Assembly (NCBI GenBank): GCA_027452245.1
Contig: DAIDGW010000035.1
Coordinates: 1 to 64,000 of the forward strand
From: Acidobacteriaceae bacterium
GTDB taxonomy: Bacteria; Acidobacteriota; Terriglobia; Terriglobales; Acidobacteriaceae
Reading direction: 5' to 3'
Length of the DNA stretch: 64,000 nucleotides
Made by a program: the position numbers and the translations under genes. A model generated the notes under the pieces. It saw only the letters and a program-made list of their open reading frames with translations. It was not told the DNA's origin and did no database searches. Position 1 is the first letter of the stretch. Each line of letters opens with the position of its first letter. Below are positions 44,173 through 52,751 of this stretch, one piece after another.

Positions 44173-45837
44173 ATGACGTTTGCTTGCATCCACGTGCCGA
44201 ATTTTCCCCTTGCCGCTGTCTTGCGCGCCGAGGCGGAGTTGCGATCACAACCTGTCGCCGTACTCGAAGGCAAGCCTCCTCTGGAAAAAGTCCTGGCCGT
44301 TAACGAACGTGCGAATGCCATCGGCATAGAACCCGGGATGACGAAAACACAAGCCGAACTTTGCCGGGAACTCGTTCTGCGGCCACGTTCGCCAATGCAA
44401 GAATCTACGGCTCATGCCGCCTTGCTCGATGGCGCGCAATCATTTTCGCCGTGCGTGGAAGACTCGGCTTGCGACACTGTTCTGCTCGACCTTGCCGGGA
44501 TGGAATCGCTCCTTGGAACTCTGCCCGGACTTGCCCGCGCCCTCCACCAGCGTGCAGCCTCGCTGGGACTGGAAGCCAATATTGCTATCGCTTCCAATCC
44601 CGATACAGCCATGCTTGCGGCGCGCGGATTCCCCGGCGTTACCGTAATCCCGTTCGGCAAGGAAGTAGAGTGGTTGGGACCTCTACCGTTAAAGGTTTTA
44701 TTTGCCGAACAGCCGGGAAGCAATGGCGATCAACCACAGCGCAAGCAAAGGGATCAGGCTGAACGCTTGCTGGAAACGTTCGAACGCTGGGGCGTGCGCA
44801 ATCTGCGGGCGTTAGCGGGGTTGCCGGAAATTGCTCTCAGCGAGCGACTGGGACAAAACGGAGTGCATTTGCGGCAACTGGCGCGCGGTGCGGCTTCACG
44901 CACCCTGGTTCCGGTGGAAGAACCGATTGTTTTTGAAGAGGGGCTGGAACTGGAAAATCCTATTCTTCTGCTCGAACCTTTGGCTTTTCTGCTGAATCAG
45001 TTACTCGAAAAAATCTGCGCTCGTCTGGCATCGCGCGCCCTGGCCACGCAGGAACTGCAACTCACCCTCGATCTCGATAACCAGCCGGGGATTGATGAAG
45101 AGAATGAAAATTTCGGTATTCCCAGCGAGAGCGACGACTCGGAAGTTCCGCAATTGAAGCAGCCGCGTTATTTTGTGGCGCATCGCAAGAGCACGTTCAC
45201 GCGCACGTTGCGGTTGCCGCTGCCTATGCTCGATGCCCGGCTTTTTCTGAAACTCCTGCAGTTGGATTTGAACGCGCATCCGCCGGGCGCTCCGATCGTG
45301 AAAATTCATCTTCACGCCGAACCTGTGCGGCCTCGCTCGATGCAGAGCGGATTGTTTCTACCGCCATCTCCGGAACCGGAAAAGCTCGAACTCATATTGG
45401 CACGGATTGGCAGCCTGGTTGGCGAAACCCAGGTAGGCGCGGTGGAATTGCTCGACACGCATCGTCCCGAAGGCTTTCGCATGCAACGATTCACGACGCA
45501 GTCTGCAGGAACAAATCAGAAATCGGCAGATCAAGATTCGTCCGGCAGAGAACCGGCCGTGATGGCACTCCGCCGTTTTCGACCAGCGCTGCGCGCGGCG
45601 GTCACGTTGGAATCGGGTCTCCCGGCACAAGTAGTTTGTGCAAGCAAAAAAGAGGTGCAGGGCAAAGTCCTCTGGAAAGCGGGCCCATGGCGCTCTTCCG
45701 GCGATTGGTGGGAACGCGAGGCCTGGGCGCGCGATGAGTGGGACATCGCCTTACAGCAAGCGGAATGTGTGGCTCTCTATCGCCTGGTTCACGACCTGCT
45801 CGGGGGAGGATGGTTTCTCGAAGGCACGTATGACTGA
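44173..45837 (+). CDS. imuB: ImuB, inactive Y-family polymerase-like protein
   Basis: 554 aa. The N-terminus FACIHVPNFPLAAVLR aligns with the Y-family palm but lacks the first catalytic Asp, and LLDLAGMESLLG stands where the DE pair of DinB enzymes would be. It is therefore a non-catalytic adapter. PVAVLEG, LERWGVRNLRALAGLPE and LARGA belong to the palm/thumb helix-hairpin-helix region, and PLPMLDARLFLKLLQLDL to the little finger. ImuB links the beta clamp and DnaE2. Gene order imuA-imuB-dnaE2 is conserved. Confidence 0.87.
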   Translation: MTFACIHVPNFPLAAVLRAEAELRSQPVAVLEGKPPLEKVLAVNERANAIGIEPGMTKTQAELCRELVLRPRSPMQESTAHAALLDGAQSFSPCVEDSACDTVLLDLAGMESLLGTLPGLARALHQRAASLGLEANIAIASNPDTAMLAARGFPGVTVIPFGKEVEWLGPLPLKVLFAEQPGSNGDQPQRKQRDQAERLLETFERWGVRNLRALAGLPEIALSERLGQNGVHLRQLARGAASRTLVPVEEPIVFEEGLELENPILLLEPLAFLLNQLLEKICARLASRALATQELQLTLDLDNQPGIDEENENFGIPSESDDSEVPQLKQPRYFVAHRKSTFTRTLRLPLPMLDARLFLKLLQLDLNAHPPGAPIVKIHLHAEPVRPRSMQSGLFLPPSPEPEKLELILARIGSLVGETQVGAVELLDTHRPEGFRMQRFTTQSAGTNQKSADQDSSGREPAVMALRRFRPALRAAVTLESGLPAQVVCASKKEVQGKVLWKAGPWRSSGDWWEREAWARDEWDIALQQAECVALYRLVHDLLGGGWFLEGTYD

Positions 45838-45849
45838 GGGGAGCTGAGC

Positions 45850-45915
45850 CATTGAGTGATTGAGTCATTGAAACGCGCGTTAATGAAAATCATTCAATTA
45901 CTCAATTTCTCAATT
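45850..45915. repeat. Octamer-repeat hairpin before dnaE2
   Basis: Three ATTGA-type octamers (ATTGAGTG, ATTGAGTC, ATTGAAAC, from 45851) face repeats of CTCAATTT type (45892-45928). Arms 45850-45872 and 45893-45915 are complementary at 19 of 23 positions with a 20-base loop. The repeats run right up to the dnaE2 ATG, which is itself part of a CTCAATG copy; no ribosome-binding site is visible. Confidence 0.7.
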
Positions 45916-45928
45916 CCACAATTTCTCA

Positions 45929-48900
45929 ATGATTCCGATGTACGTAGAACTGCATGCTCGTTCGGCTTTCAGCTTTCTCGAAGGCGCCTCGGTGCCTGAG
46001 GAACTGGCCACCGTGTGCGCACAACTGCAGATGCCTGCCATGGCGCTTCTCGATATGAACGGGCTTTACGGATCTCCGCGCTTTCATCTCGCCGCCAAAA
46101 AAATCGGGATCAAAGCGCATATCGGAGCGGAGGTGAGCGCGAATGGCATTTCGCCACAGCGGCACGGACACACAGAAAAGAAGAATAAAAACGTAACCAA
46201 TTCCTCGGGGACTCCGTGCCTCTGTGGTGACTTCAGGGTCCCTTTGCTGGTCTCTACGCGCGAGGGATACCAACACCTTTGCCGTCTCATCACCAAAATG
46301 AAATTGCGCGCTAAAAAAGGGGAGGGCGCGGTTCGTCCTGAAGAATTACAAGAGCATGCCAGCGGACTCATTTGCCTGACCGGCGGCGACGAAGGACCGC
46401 TTGCGGCCGCACTAAGAAATGGCGGAATCGACGAAGCTCGCCGTACGATCGATCAACTCGTTGGAATTTTCGGCCCGCAGAATGTTTATGTCGAATTGCA
46501 GCGCCATTTTCTGCGCGAAGAAGAAGCGCGCAACCAGGCTGCGATTGCAATTGCGCATTCTCTCAACCTCCCGCTATTGGCCACCAATGGAGTTTGTTAC
46601 ACGACGGCGCAAAATCGCCAACTCTGCGATGCCTTCACGGCGCTTCGGTATCACCGCACCCTCGCCACCGCCGGACGCCTGCTCACCCGCAACTCCGAAC
46701 GCTTTCTAAAACCTGTCAACGAAATGCGGCAGCTTTTTACAGATCTCCCCGAAGCCCTGCACAACACGCTCGAACTTTCTTCCCGCCTGGAATTCACGCT
46801 CAAAGAACTTGGCTATGAATTTCCCCGCTATCCCGTGCCGGAAGGCGAAACCATCGAATCTTTTCTGTGTGAGCGCACCTGGGAAGGTTTTCACCAGCGT
46901 TACGGCCGGACCAAAGAAGACATCCGGAGCCGGGCGCGATGCCAGATCGAAAAGGAACTGGCGCTGATCAACAAACTTCATCTTGGCGGATATTTCCTCA
47001 TCGTCTGGGATCTCGTTCGCCATTGCCGCCAAAAAAATATTCTCGTGCAAGGACGTGGCTCGGCCGCCAACAGCGCCGTCTGCTACTCGCTCGGGATCAC
47101 GGCGGTCGATCCCATCAGCATGGAACTGCTTTTCGAACGATTTCTCTCCGAAGAACGCGGCGAGTGGCCCGACATCGATCTCGACCTGCCCAGCGGCGAG
47201 GAGCGCGAAAAAGTGATTCAGTATGTTTACCGGCGTTACGGCGAGCGTGGCGCGGCCATGACCGCCAATGTCATCACCTACCGCAATCGCATGGCCGCCC
47301 GCGAAATGGGCAAAGTCATGGGATTCGATCCGGAGACTCTCAACAAGATTTCCGCCGCTGTCGCGACATGGGAATTCCGCGATGAAAATGACAAACTCGA
47401 CCGCCGCTTTCATGATGCCGGACTCGACCTCACGCATCCCCGCCTGCGCAAATATTACGAACTGTGCCTCGCCGTGCAGGACATGCCCCGCCATCTCGGG
47501 CAGCACTCTGGCGGCATGGTCATCTGCCAGGGGCAACTGGATTCCGTCGTGCCCCTCGAACCGGCGTCCATGCCCGGACGTGTCGTCGTGCAATGGGACA
47601 AAGAAGATTGCGCGGACATGGGCATTGTCAAAGTCGACCTGCTCGGGCTCGGCATGATGGCCGTGCTCAAAGATTCCATCGAACTGATTCGCGATCGTTA
47701 CGACGAAGAAGTCGACCTCGCGCATCTTCCGCAAGATGATCCGGAAGTGTATTCCGCGCTGCAGCAGGCCGACACCATTGGCATGTTCCAGGTGGAAAGT
47801 CGCGCGCAGATGTCCTGCCTTCCGCGCCTGCGCCCGAAAAGGTTTTACGACATTGTGGTGCAAGTCGCGATCATCCGGCCCGGCCCGATCGTCGGCCAGA
47901 TGGTGAATCCATTTCTGGAGCGGCGCCAGGGAAGGCAAGAAGTCGCCTATGCCCATCCTTCTCTCGAACCGGTTCTCAAGCGCACGCTCGGCGTTCCGCT
48001 GTTTCAGGAGCAACTGTTGCGCATCGCCATGGTGGTCGCGGGATTTTCCGGCGGCGAAGCCGAGGAGCTTCGCCGCGCCATGGGATTCAAGCGCTCGGAA
48101 GCGCGCATGCGCCAGATTGAAACTAAGCTGCGCGCCGGCATGACCCGCAACGGGATCTCGCAAAAGGCACAGGAAGAAATCATTCTTTCCATCACTTCTT
48201 TCGCGCTCTACGGATTTCCCGAATCGCACGCAGCCAGCTTCGCGTTGATCGCCTACGCCAGTGCTTATTTAAAATGCCGCTATCTTGCGGCTTTCACCGC
48301 GGCGCTCCTCAACAATCAGCCGATGGGATTTTATTCTCCGGCAACCATTGTCAAAGACGCCCAGCGCCACGGATTAAAGCTGCTGCCTGTGGATGTGACG
48401 AAATCAGAGTGGAATTGCACGCTGGAGCGAGTCGTTGGCCGACCGTCGTCGGACGTTGGCCGCCGGTCGTTGGTCGTTAGCCAACCTGAATCCGTGCGCA
48501 ACGAAAGGGAGCCGCCTAGGGACGGCATGATCGCCCTCCGCATGGGCCTGCGCTACGTTCGGGGACTGCGCGAAGACGCCGCAAAATCATTGATCCGCGA
48601 ACGCATGTTGCACCCCTTCACCTCGGTTCATGATCTCACTCGCCGCGTCCCGGAATTGCGGAAAGACGAACTCACCACGCTCGCGGAAGTCGGCGCGCTG
48701 AATGCAGTCGGGCATTCCCCACAACCCACGGCTCGCGACTCGAAACTTCACCGCCGCGACGCCTTGTGGCAGGTGGAGCGCGCGGTGCGCGCTTCCGGGC
48801 CGCTGCTCGAAAATCAGCCGGAGCCCGATTCTCCATCTCCGCTGCAGCCGATGAATTATGAAGAACGTCTGGTAGCGGATTTTCACGGTACCGGGCTCAC

Positions 48901-49267
48901 CGTCGGCCCGCATCCGGTAGCGTACCGCCGTAAATGGCTGACTGCGATGGGAATTCGCCGCGCCATCGAACTTCGCGATCTGCCCACCGGAAAGCGCCTC
49001 CGCATCGGAGGCTGCGTCATTACCCGCCAGCGTCCCGGCACCGCCAAAGGATTTGTGTTTATCAGCCTGGAAGATGAAACCGGAGTCGCCAATGCCATCA
49101 TCGCGCCCGATCTTTTTCATCAGAACCGGCTGCTGCTGGCTTCCGAGCGTTTTTTGGCGGTGGAAGGAATTCTGCAGACTCAGGACAATGTGATTTCCGT
49201 GAAGGCCGAACGTGTCTTGCCGCTCTTCGTCACCAAAGCCGAAACCGTCTCACACGATTTCCACTAA
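45929..49267 (+). CDS. dnaE2: Error-prone DNA polymerase III alpha-like (DnaE2/ImuC)
   Basis: A 1112-aa C-family polymerase for translesion synthesis. PHP domain (1-280: MYVELHARSAFSFLEGAS, LLDMNGLYG), palm with the catalytic aspartates in WPDIDLDLPSGE (about 412-423), VQGRGSAANSAVCYSLGI, LGQHSGGMV, and the DnaE2-typical GFPESHAASFALIAYASAYLK (about 762-782). An OB-type domain closes the protein; the tau-binding C-terminus of replicative DnaE is missing, as expected. Residues 73-102 and 831-855 are unusual insertions derived from repeats. ATG 45929 or the ATG three codons later; no ribosome-binding site for either. Confidence 0.93.
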   Translation: MIPMYVELHARSAFSFLEGASVPEELATVCAQLQMPAMALLDMNGLYGSPRFHLAAKKIGIKAHIGAEVSANGISPQRHGHTEKKNKNVTNSSGTPCLCGDFRVPLLVSTREGYQHLCRLITKMKLRAKKGEGAVRPEELQEHASGLICLTGGDEGPLAAALRNGGIDEARRTIDQLVGIFGPQNVYVELQRHFLREEEARNQAAIAIAHSLNLPLLATNGVCYTTAQNRQLCDAFTALRYHRTLATAGRLLTRNSERFLKPVNEMRQLFTDLPEALHNTLELSSRLEFTLKELGYEFPRYPVPEGETIESFLCERTWEGFHQRYGRTKEDIRSRARCQIEKELALINKLHLGGYFLIVWDLVRHCRQKNILVQGRGSAANSAVCYSLGITAVDPISMELLFERFLSEERGEWPDIDLDLPSGEEREKVIQYVYRRYGERGAAMTANVITYRNRMAAREMGKVMGFDPETLNKISAAVATWEFRDENDKLDRRFHDAGLDLTHPRLRKYYELCLAVQDMPRHLGQHSGGMVICQGQLDSVVPLEPASMPGRVVVQWDKEDCADMGIVKVDLLGLGMMAVLKDSIELIRDRYDEEVDLAHLPQDDPEVYSALQQADTIGMFQVESRAQMSCLPRLRPKRFYDIVVQVAIIRPGPIVGQMVNPFLERRQGRQEVAYAHPSLEPVLKRTLGVPLFQEQLLRIAMVVAGFSGGEAEELRRAMGFKRSEARMRQIETKLRAGMTRNGISQKAQEEIILSITSFALYGFPESHAASFALIAYASAYLKCRYLAAFTAALLNNQPMGFYSPATIVKDAQRHGLKLLPVDVTKSEWNCTLERVVGRPSSDVGRRSLVVSQPESVRNEREPPRDGMIALRMGLRYVRGLREDAAKSLIRERMLHPFTSVHDLTRRVPELRKDELTTLAEVGALNAVGHSPQPTARDSKLHRRDALWQVERAVRASGPLLENQPEPDSPSPLQPMNYEERLVADFHGTGLTVGPHPVAYRRKWLTAMGIRRAIELRDLPTGKRLRIGGCVITRQRPGTAKGFVFISLEDETGVANAIIAPDLFHQNRLLLASERFLAVEGILQTQDNVISVKAERVLPLFVTKAETVSHDFH
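46152..46229. repeat. Palindromic repeat inserted in frame in dnaE2
   Basis: CGCCACAGCGGCACGGA (46152-46168) and TCCGTGCCTCTGTGGTG (46213-46229) are reverse complements at 15 of 17 positions around a 44-base AT-rich centre. The sequence resembles the CCACAGAGGCACGGAG-type repeats common between genes. It encodes a lysine/asparagine-rich loop (HTEKKNKNVTNSSG) inside the PHP domain without breaking the frame. Confidence 0.7.
48430..48483. repeat. GTTGGCC-type repeat cluster inside dnaE2
   Basis: Imperfect repeats of GTCGTTGGCC, GACGTTGGCC and GGTCGTTGGTCGTTAGCC lie in a region encoding VVGRPSSDVGRRSLVVSQ, with no counterpart in conserved DnaE2 blocks on either side (EWNCTLE and MALRMGLRYVRGLRE-type segments). 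This looks like a second intergenic-style repeat captured in coding sequence. Confidence 0.6.
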
Positions 49268-49975
49268 CTACAGATCGAAGACGCGGTAGAGCATCGAGGG
49301 TTGTTGCGCCTGCAAGAGTGAGATTGCCACATTGTGTACCGGAATTCCCGTCGGAGTATGCCCGTTGGGGCGCCCATGATGCGCGTGGCCGTGCACCACC
49401 ACGTCAGCTCCATGCCGGTCCACCACTTCGGCCAGCCGCGACGTGCCCATGAACGGAAAAATCTCCGCCGCCTCGCCCTGCACGGTCTCGGCAATGGGGG
49501 AATAATGCAGCACGACGAAGCGCTTATTGGCGCGCAGTTGCGACATGGCGCGCTCCAGTTTCAGAGCTTCGTCAATGGATGCACGCACAAAGTCTTTGAT
49601 CTGCCGCTCTCCAAACGCGGTAAGCACCCCGCGGCCGAAGCCTCCCACGAATCCCTTGGTTCCGGCGAAACCGACTCCGTCGCGCTCGTAGGCGCTGCCA
49701 TCCAGCAGTTTCACTCCCGCGGAAACGATCATCCGGCAAAGTTCATCCTGCTTGTCGCTCTCATAGTCATGGTTGCCCAGGACTACCACCGTCGGAAGTC
49801 TCAGCCGCACCAGCACATTCAGCAAAGGCTCCATCTCTGCGGGCTGCCCATAATTCGTAAGATCTCCTGCCAGCACCAGCACGTCCGCGTCATCGCGCAC
49901 GCGCTCAAATTGATCCTTCAACTTCGCGTAGCTCTGCGGAGTGAAGTGCAGATCGCCTGTAGCCGCTACTCTCAT
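49268..49975 (-). CDS. Metallophosphoesterase
   Basis: 235 aa of the calcineurin-like family: TGDLHFTPQ (metal Asp and His), LAGDLTNYG, VVLGNHDYES and VVHGHAHHGRPNG. Cytoplasmic; substrate unknown. The start ATG touches the stop of the upstream nucleotidyltransferase-like gene, so the two are translationally coupled. It ends one base after the dnaE2 stop, convergent. Confidence 0.9.
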   Translation of the reverse strand: MRVAATGDLHFTPQSYAKLKDQFERVRDDADVLVLAGDLTNYGQPAEMEPLLNVLVRLRLPTVVVLGNHDYESDKQDELCRMIVSAGVKLLDGSAYERDGVGFAGTKGFVGGFGRGVLTAFGERQIKDFVRASIDEALKLERAMSQLRANKRFVVLHYSPIAETVQGEAAEIFPFMGTSRLAEVVDRHGADVVVHGHAHHGRPNGHTPTGIPVHNVAISLLQAQQPSMLYRVFDL

Positions 49976-50824
49976 CTATGAAGCCTTGCCCGAGGCTTGC
50001 GCGTTCGAACATTTCTGAATGGATTCGATTTCCGCCAGCCTCTTCGCCCGCGTTTGCTCCAGCAGATTCGCCATCTCCCATTCGTTCACATCAATGGCAA
50101 ACATCCGGTCGTCCACCAGGCTGCCGCGAAATTCGGCCCTCGGATCCGGCTGCGCAATCACCTTCTGAAATCGCGCCAGCAATTCCTGCCAGATCTCTGC
50201 CGGGACGTAATGGCTGTGCGCGGGATACACGTAACGAAAGAACATCAGCGACCACAGCAGCAGTTCCCAGTGCTCGCCTGCCAATTCCAGTTCCCTTTGC
50301 CAGTCAAAGCAGCCGTAGGTTCCGAAAATGATGTGCGCGATGTCGGCCCCGTCAAAGCGCTCGCGCTTATCCACAAAAATCTTGGACGCTACCAGTTCCT
50401 CCGGAGCCAGCACCAGCGTCTTGACCCCGTACACCACCGCCGGCTTCGCGCGCTCAATCCACGAATCCTCCACCACAATCACACCATTGCTCATGCCGGT
50501 GATGAGATCCACATAGAACTCATCCTTGCGTGCTTTGGCTAACCACGCCCGATCCACCACGTCGCATGTGAAGCCTTGTTCGCGGAGATATGGAAAAACC
50601 TGGGCTGCGGTCTTCGCCGTCATGAACAGATCCAGATCTTTGGTGAACCGGCAGATGCCGGTGTGCTGGCGAAGAGCAAACGCTCCCGAGACTGCGTAGG
50701 GAAAACCCCGCGCCTCCAGCGCCCGTAAGACTTCGCTGAACAGCGTGGCCTGTACCTCGGGAACTTCCATCGGCATCGAGGAAGTGAACGGCGGATTATC
50801 CGGATGTTCGGGCGTCTCTGGCAC
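49976..50824 (-). CDS. Nucleotidyltransferase-fold protein (AbiEii/Mnt-like)
   Basis: 282 aa. YAVSGAFALRQHTGICRFTKDLDLFM shows the GS/GA...DxD pattern of the nucleotidyltransferase superfamily (Asp63, Asp65), and VLAPEELVASKIFVDKRERFDGADI is the usual following helix. Similar proteins include antitoxin-neutralised toxins and tRNA- or protein-modifying enzymes, but no antitoxin-like partner is present; the coupled neighbour is a metallophosphoesterase. A nucleotide-transfer/removal pair is conceivable (inference). Confidence 0.7.
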   Translation of the reverse strand: MPETPEHPDNPPFTSSMPMEVPEVQATLFSEVLRALEARGFPYAVSGAFALRQHTGICRFTKDLDLFMTAKTAAQVFPYLREQGFTCDVVDRAWLAKARKDEFYVDLITGMSNGVIVVEDSWIERAKPAVVYGVKTLVLAPEELVASKIFVDKRERFDGADIAHIIFGTYGCFDWQRELELAGEHWELLLWSLMFFRYVYPAHSHYVPAEIWQELLARFQKVIAQPDPRAEFRGSLVDDRMFAIDVNEWEMANLLEQTRAKRLAEIESIQKCSNAQASGKAS

Positions 50825-50930
50825 GAAGCTTGGATGTTGACCTTATGCCTCGCGGTTGTTGCACTTCTCTGCCAGACCGGCTTCCGCCGTTTAACAGATC
50901 AGATAACGCCTTTTCGGGACCGGGTGCCTT

Positions 50931-52583
50931 TTACTTTCCTGCGGCGCTGATCCTCCAGATCGAGTTCGACCCGTCATCGCTGACCAGCAGTGATCCATCG
51001 GGAGCCACCGTGATTCCCACCGGACGTCCCCAGACATGTCCATCCGGAAGCACGAAGCCAGTGACAAAGTCCTCGTACTCGCCGCTCGCATGACCCGTGC
51101 CATGCAGCGGCACCCGGATTACCTCATATCCCGCCCGCACCGACCGGTTCCATGAGCCGTGTTCGCTGGCGAAGATATCCCCTTTGTACTCTGCAGGGAA
51201 TTGGTTCCCCTCATAGAACGTTAATTCCAGCGACGCGTTGTGTGCCTGCAGCAGCACGTCAGGCACGATCGCCTTATCCTTCAGTTCCGGATGTTTCCCC
51301 TTCTGCCGCGGATCCTGGTGAGGTCCGATGTACCACCACGGCCAGCCATAGAACCCACCCTCCTGCACATGCGTGATGTAGTCGGGGACGAGGTTATCTC
51401 CCAACGCATCTCGCTCGTTGACCGAACACCATAGTTCTCCCGTTTTCGGATTTACGGCAATCCCTCCCCCCGGATTGCGGATCCCGTAGGCGTAGACATG
51501 CATGTCGCTGCCGTCCGGCTTGAACTCCAGAATATTGGCGCGGTTCTTTTCGTCCGGATGCGTATCCGTGTCGTCATCATTCGACGCGGACCCCACCGCC
51601 ACAAACATCCGCTTCCCATCCGGAGAAAATTCAATCGTGCGCGTCCAGTGTCCGCCCGTCCGCATGGGCACCAGGTTCTGCGCTGGTCCCGTCGCCTTCA
51701 TGTCTCCGTTGTGGTAGGGAAATCGCATGATTTCGTTCGTATCGCCCACATAGACCCACTCCGGATTCGGACCCGGCGGATAGAACGTAATTCCATACGG
51801 ACGATCCAGCCCGCTCGCAAAGACCTGCATCTGCTCCGGCGTGCCATCGCTGTTCATCCCGCGGAACACCCGAATTCTCCCCGGGGTGCTCTCCGCCACA
51901 AAAATATCTCCATTGGGAGCCGTTCGCATCCACCGAGGCGTATCCAAAGCGCCCGCATACAGCTGCACCTTGAATCCTTTCGGCGCGATCGGCCACGCAT
52001 TCGCCGGCCGGGCCACCACCTCCGGCCCGTTTTCCGCCGACCTCGTCGCATAGGGCTGCGGTAGGTCCGCCGGAGTGATTTTGCGAACCTTGCCCGGCAT
52101 CTCGTACCGGAAGTCCGTGAACGGCGCCTTCGGCGGCGGAGCCTTGATCGTGGAACTCGCCATCTCTGGCTGCGCTTCCGGCGTGTCTTGCGCCGTGGTC
52201 TGCGACAGGCCGATCGACTTCACAAAGCTGACCAGTTCCCACCGGTCCTTCTGCGGCAGCGCCGCCCATGACGGCATTCCATTCCCCTGGTCGCCCTTGG
52301 TCACGAACCAGAAAACTTCACCCGAGGGTACCGACTCCATCTTGCCGTCCACCAGCGACGGCACATTCCCCGTCCCTTGCCCGCTTTGCCCATGGCACGA
52401 CGCGCAATTCTTCATGAATAGCGCTTTTCCCGCCGTAACCGCCGAGGCCTGCCCCTCATACGGGTTCTTCATCTCTTTCGTGGAGTCCGGCGCGTTATGA
52501 AAGCTTTGGTCCCCCGCCGACAGCATCAGGAACGCCGGAATCACCAACAACCCTGCCACTGCTATTTTCCCTGCCAGTCTCAT
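50931..52583 (-). CDS. Cytochrome c - sorbosone dehydrogenase-like fusion
   Basis: 550 aa with a signal peptide (VAGLLVIPAFLMLSAG). Residues 50-125 are a cytochrome c domain with haem motif CASCH (Cys60, Cys63, His64) and distal NGMPSW Met. Residues about 195-545 form a PQQ-dependent glucose/sorbosone dehydrogenase-type six-blade propeller: FVAESTPGRIRVFRG, RPYGITFYPPG, YGIRNPGGGIAVNPKTGELW, VQEGGFYGWPWWYIG, FASEHGSWNR. Predicted periplasmic sugar or aldehyde oxidase passing electrons to its own cytochrome. Confidence 0.88.
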   Translation of the reverse strand: MRLAGKIAVAGLLVIPAFLMLSAGDQSFHNAPDSTKEMKNPYEGQASAVTAGKALFMKNCASCHGQSGQGTGNVPSLVDGKMESVPSGEVFWFVTKGDQGNGMPSWAALPQKDRWELVSFVKSIGLSQTTAQDTPEAQPEMASSTIKAPPPKAPFTDFRYEMPGKVRKITPADLPQPYATRSAENGPEVVARPANAWPIAPKGFKVQLYAGALDTPRWMRTAPNGDIFVAESTPGRIRVFRGMNSDGTPEQMQVFASGLDRPYGITFYPPGPNPEWVYVGDTNEIMRFPYHNGDMKATGPAQNLVPMRTGGHWTRTIEFSPDGKRMFVAVGSASNDDDTDTHPDEKNRANILEFKPDGSDMHVYAYGIRNPGGGIAVNPKTGELWCSVNERDALGDNLVPDYITHVQEGGFYGWPWWYIGPHQDPRQKGKHPELKDKAIVPDVLLQAHNASLELTFYEGNQFPAEYKGDIFASEHGSWNRSVRAGYEVIRVPLHGTGHASGEYEDFVTGFVLPDGHVWGRPVGITVAPDGSLLVSDDGSNSIWRISAAGK

Positions 52584-52751
52584 ATTGAACCCCTTACGGA
52601 AATTTTCCCCTTAGATACTCAGGCCGCCATTATAGATGCGTCCTTTTGCTGGGAGTGCATCCGCCACCCATCCTGCTCCTCTGAAAAAAGGCATGACTAA
52701 AGTGTCCGGTGATTGTTCCCGCACCCTCGTTCGGCGTGATTAAATCCTTGC

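Noticed and set aside
46706..48229. A 507-codon open frame antisense to dnaE2
   Set aside because: Shadow of the GC-rich third positions of dnaE2; no independent start signal or family.
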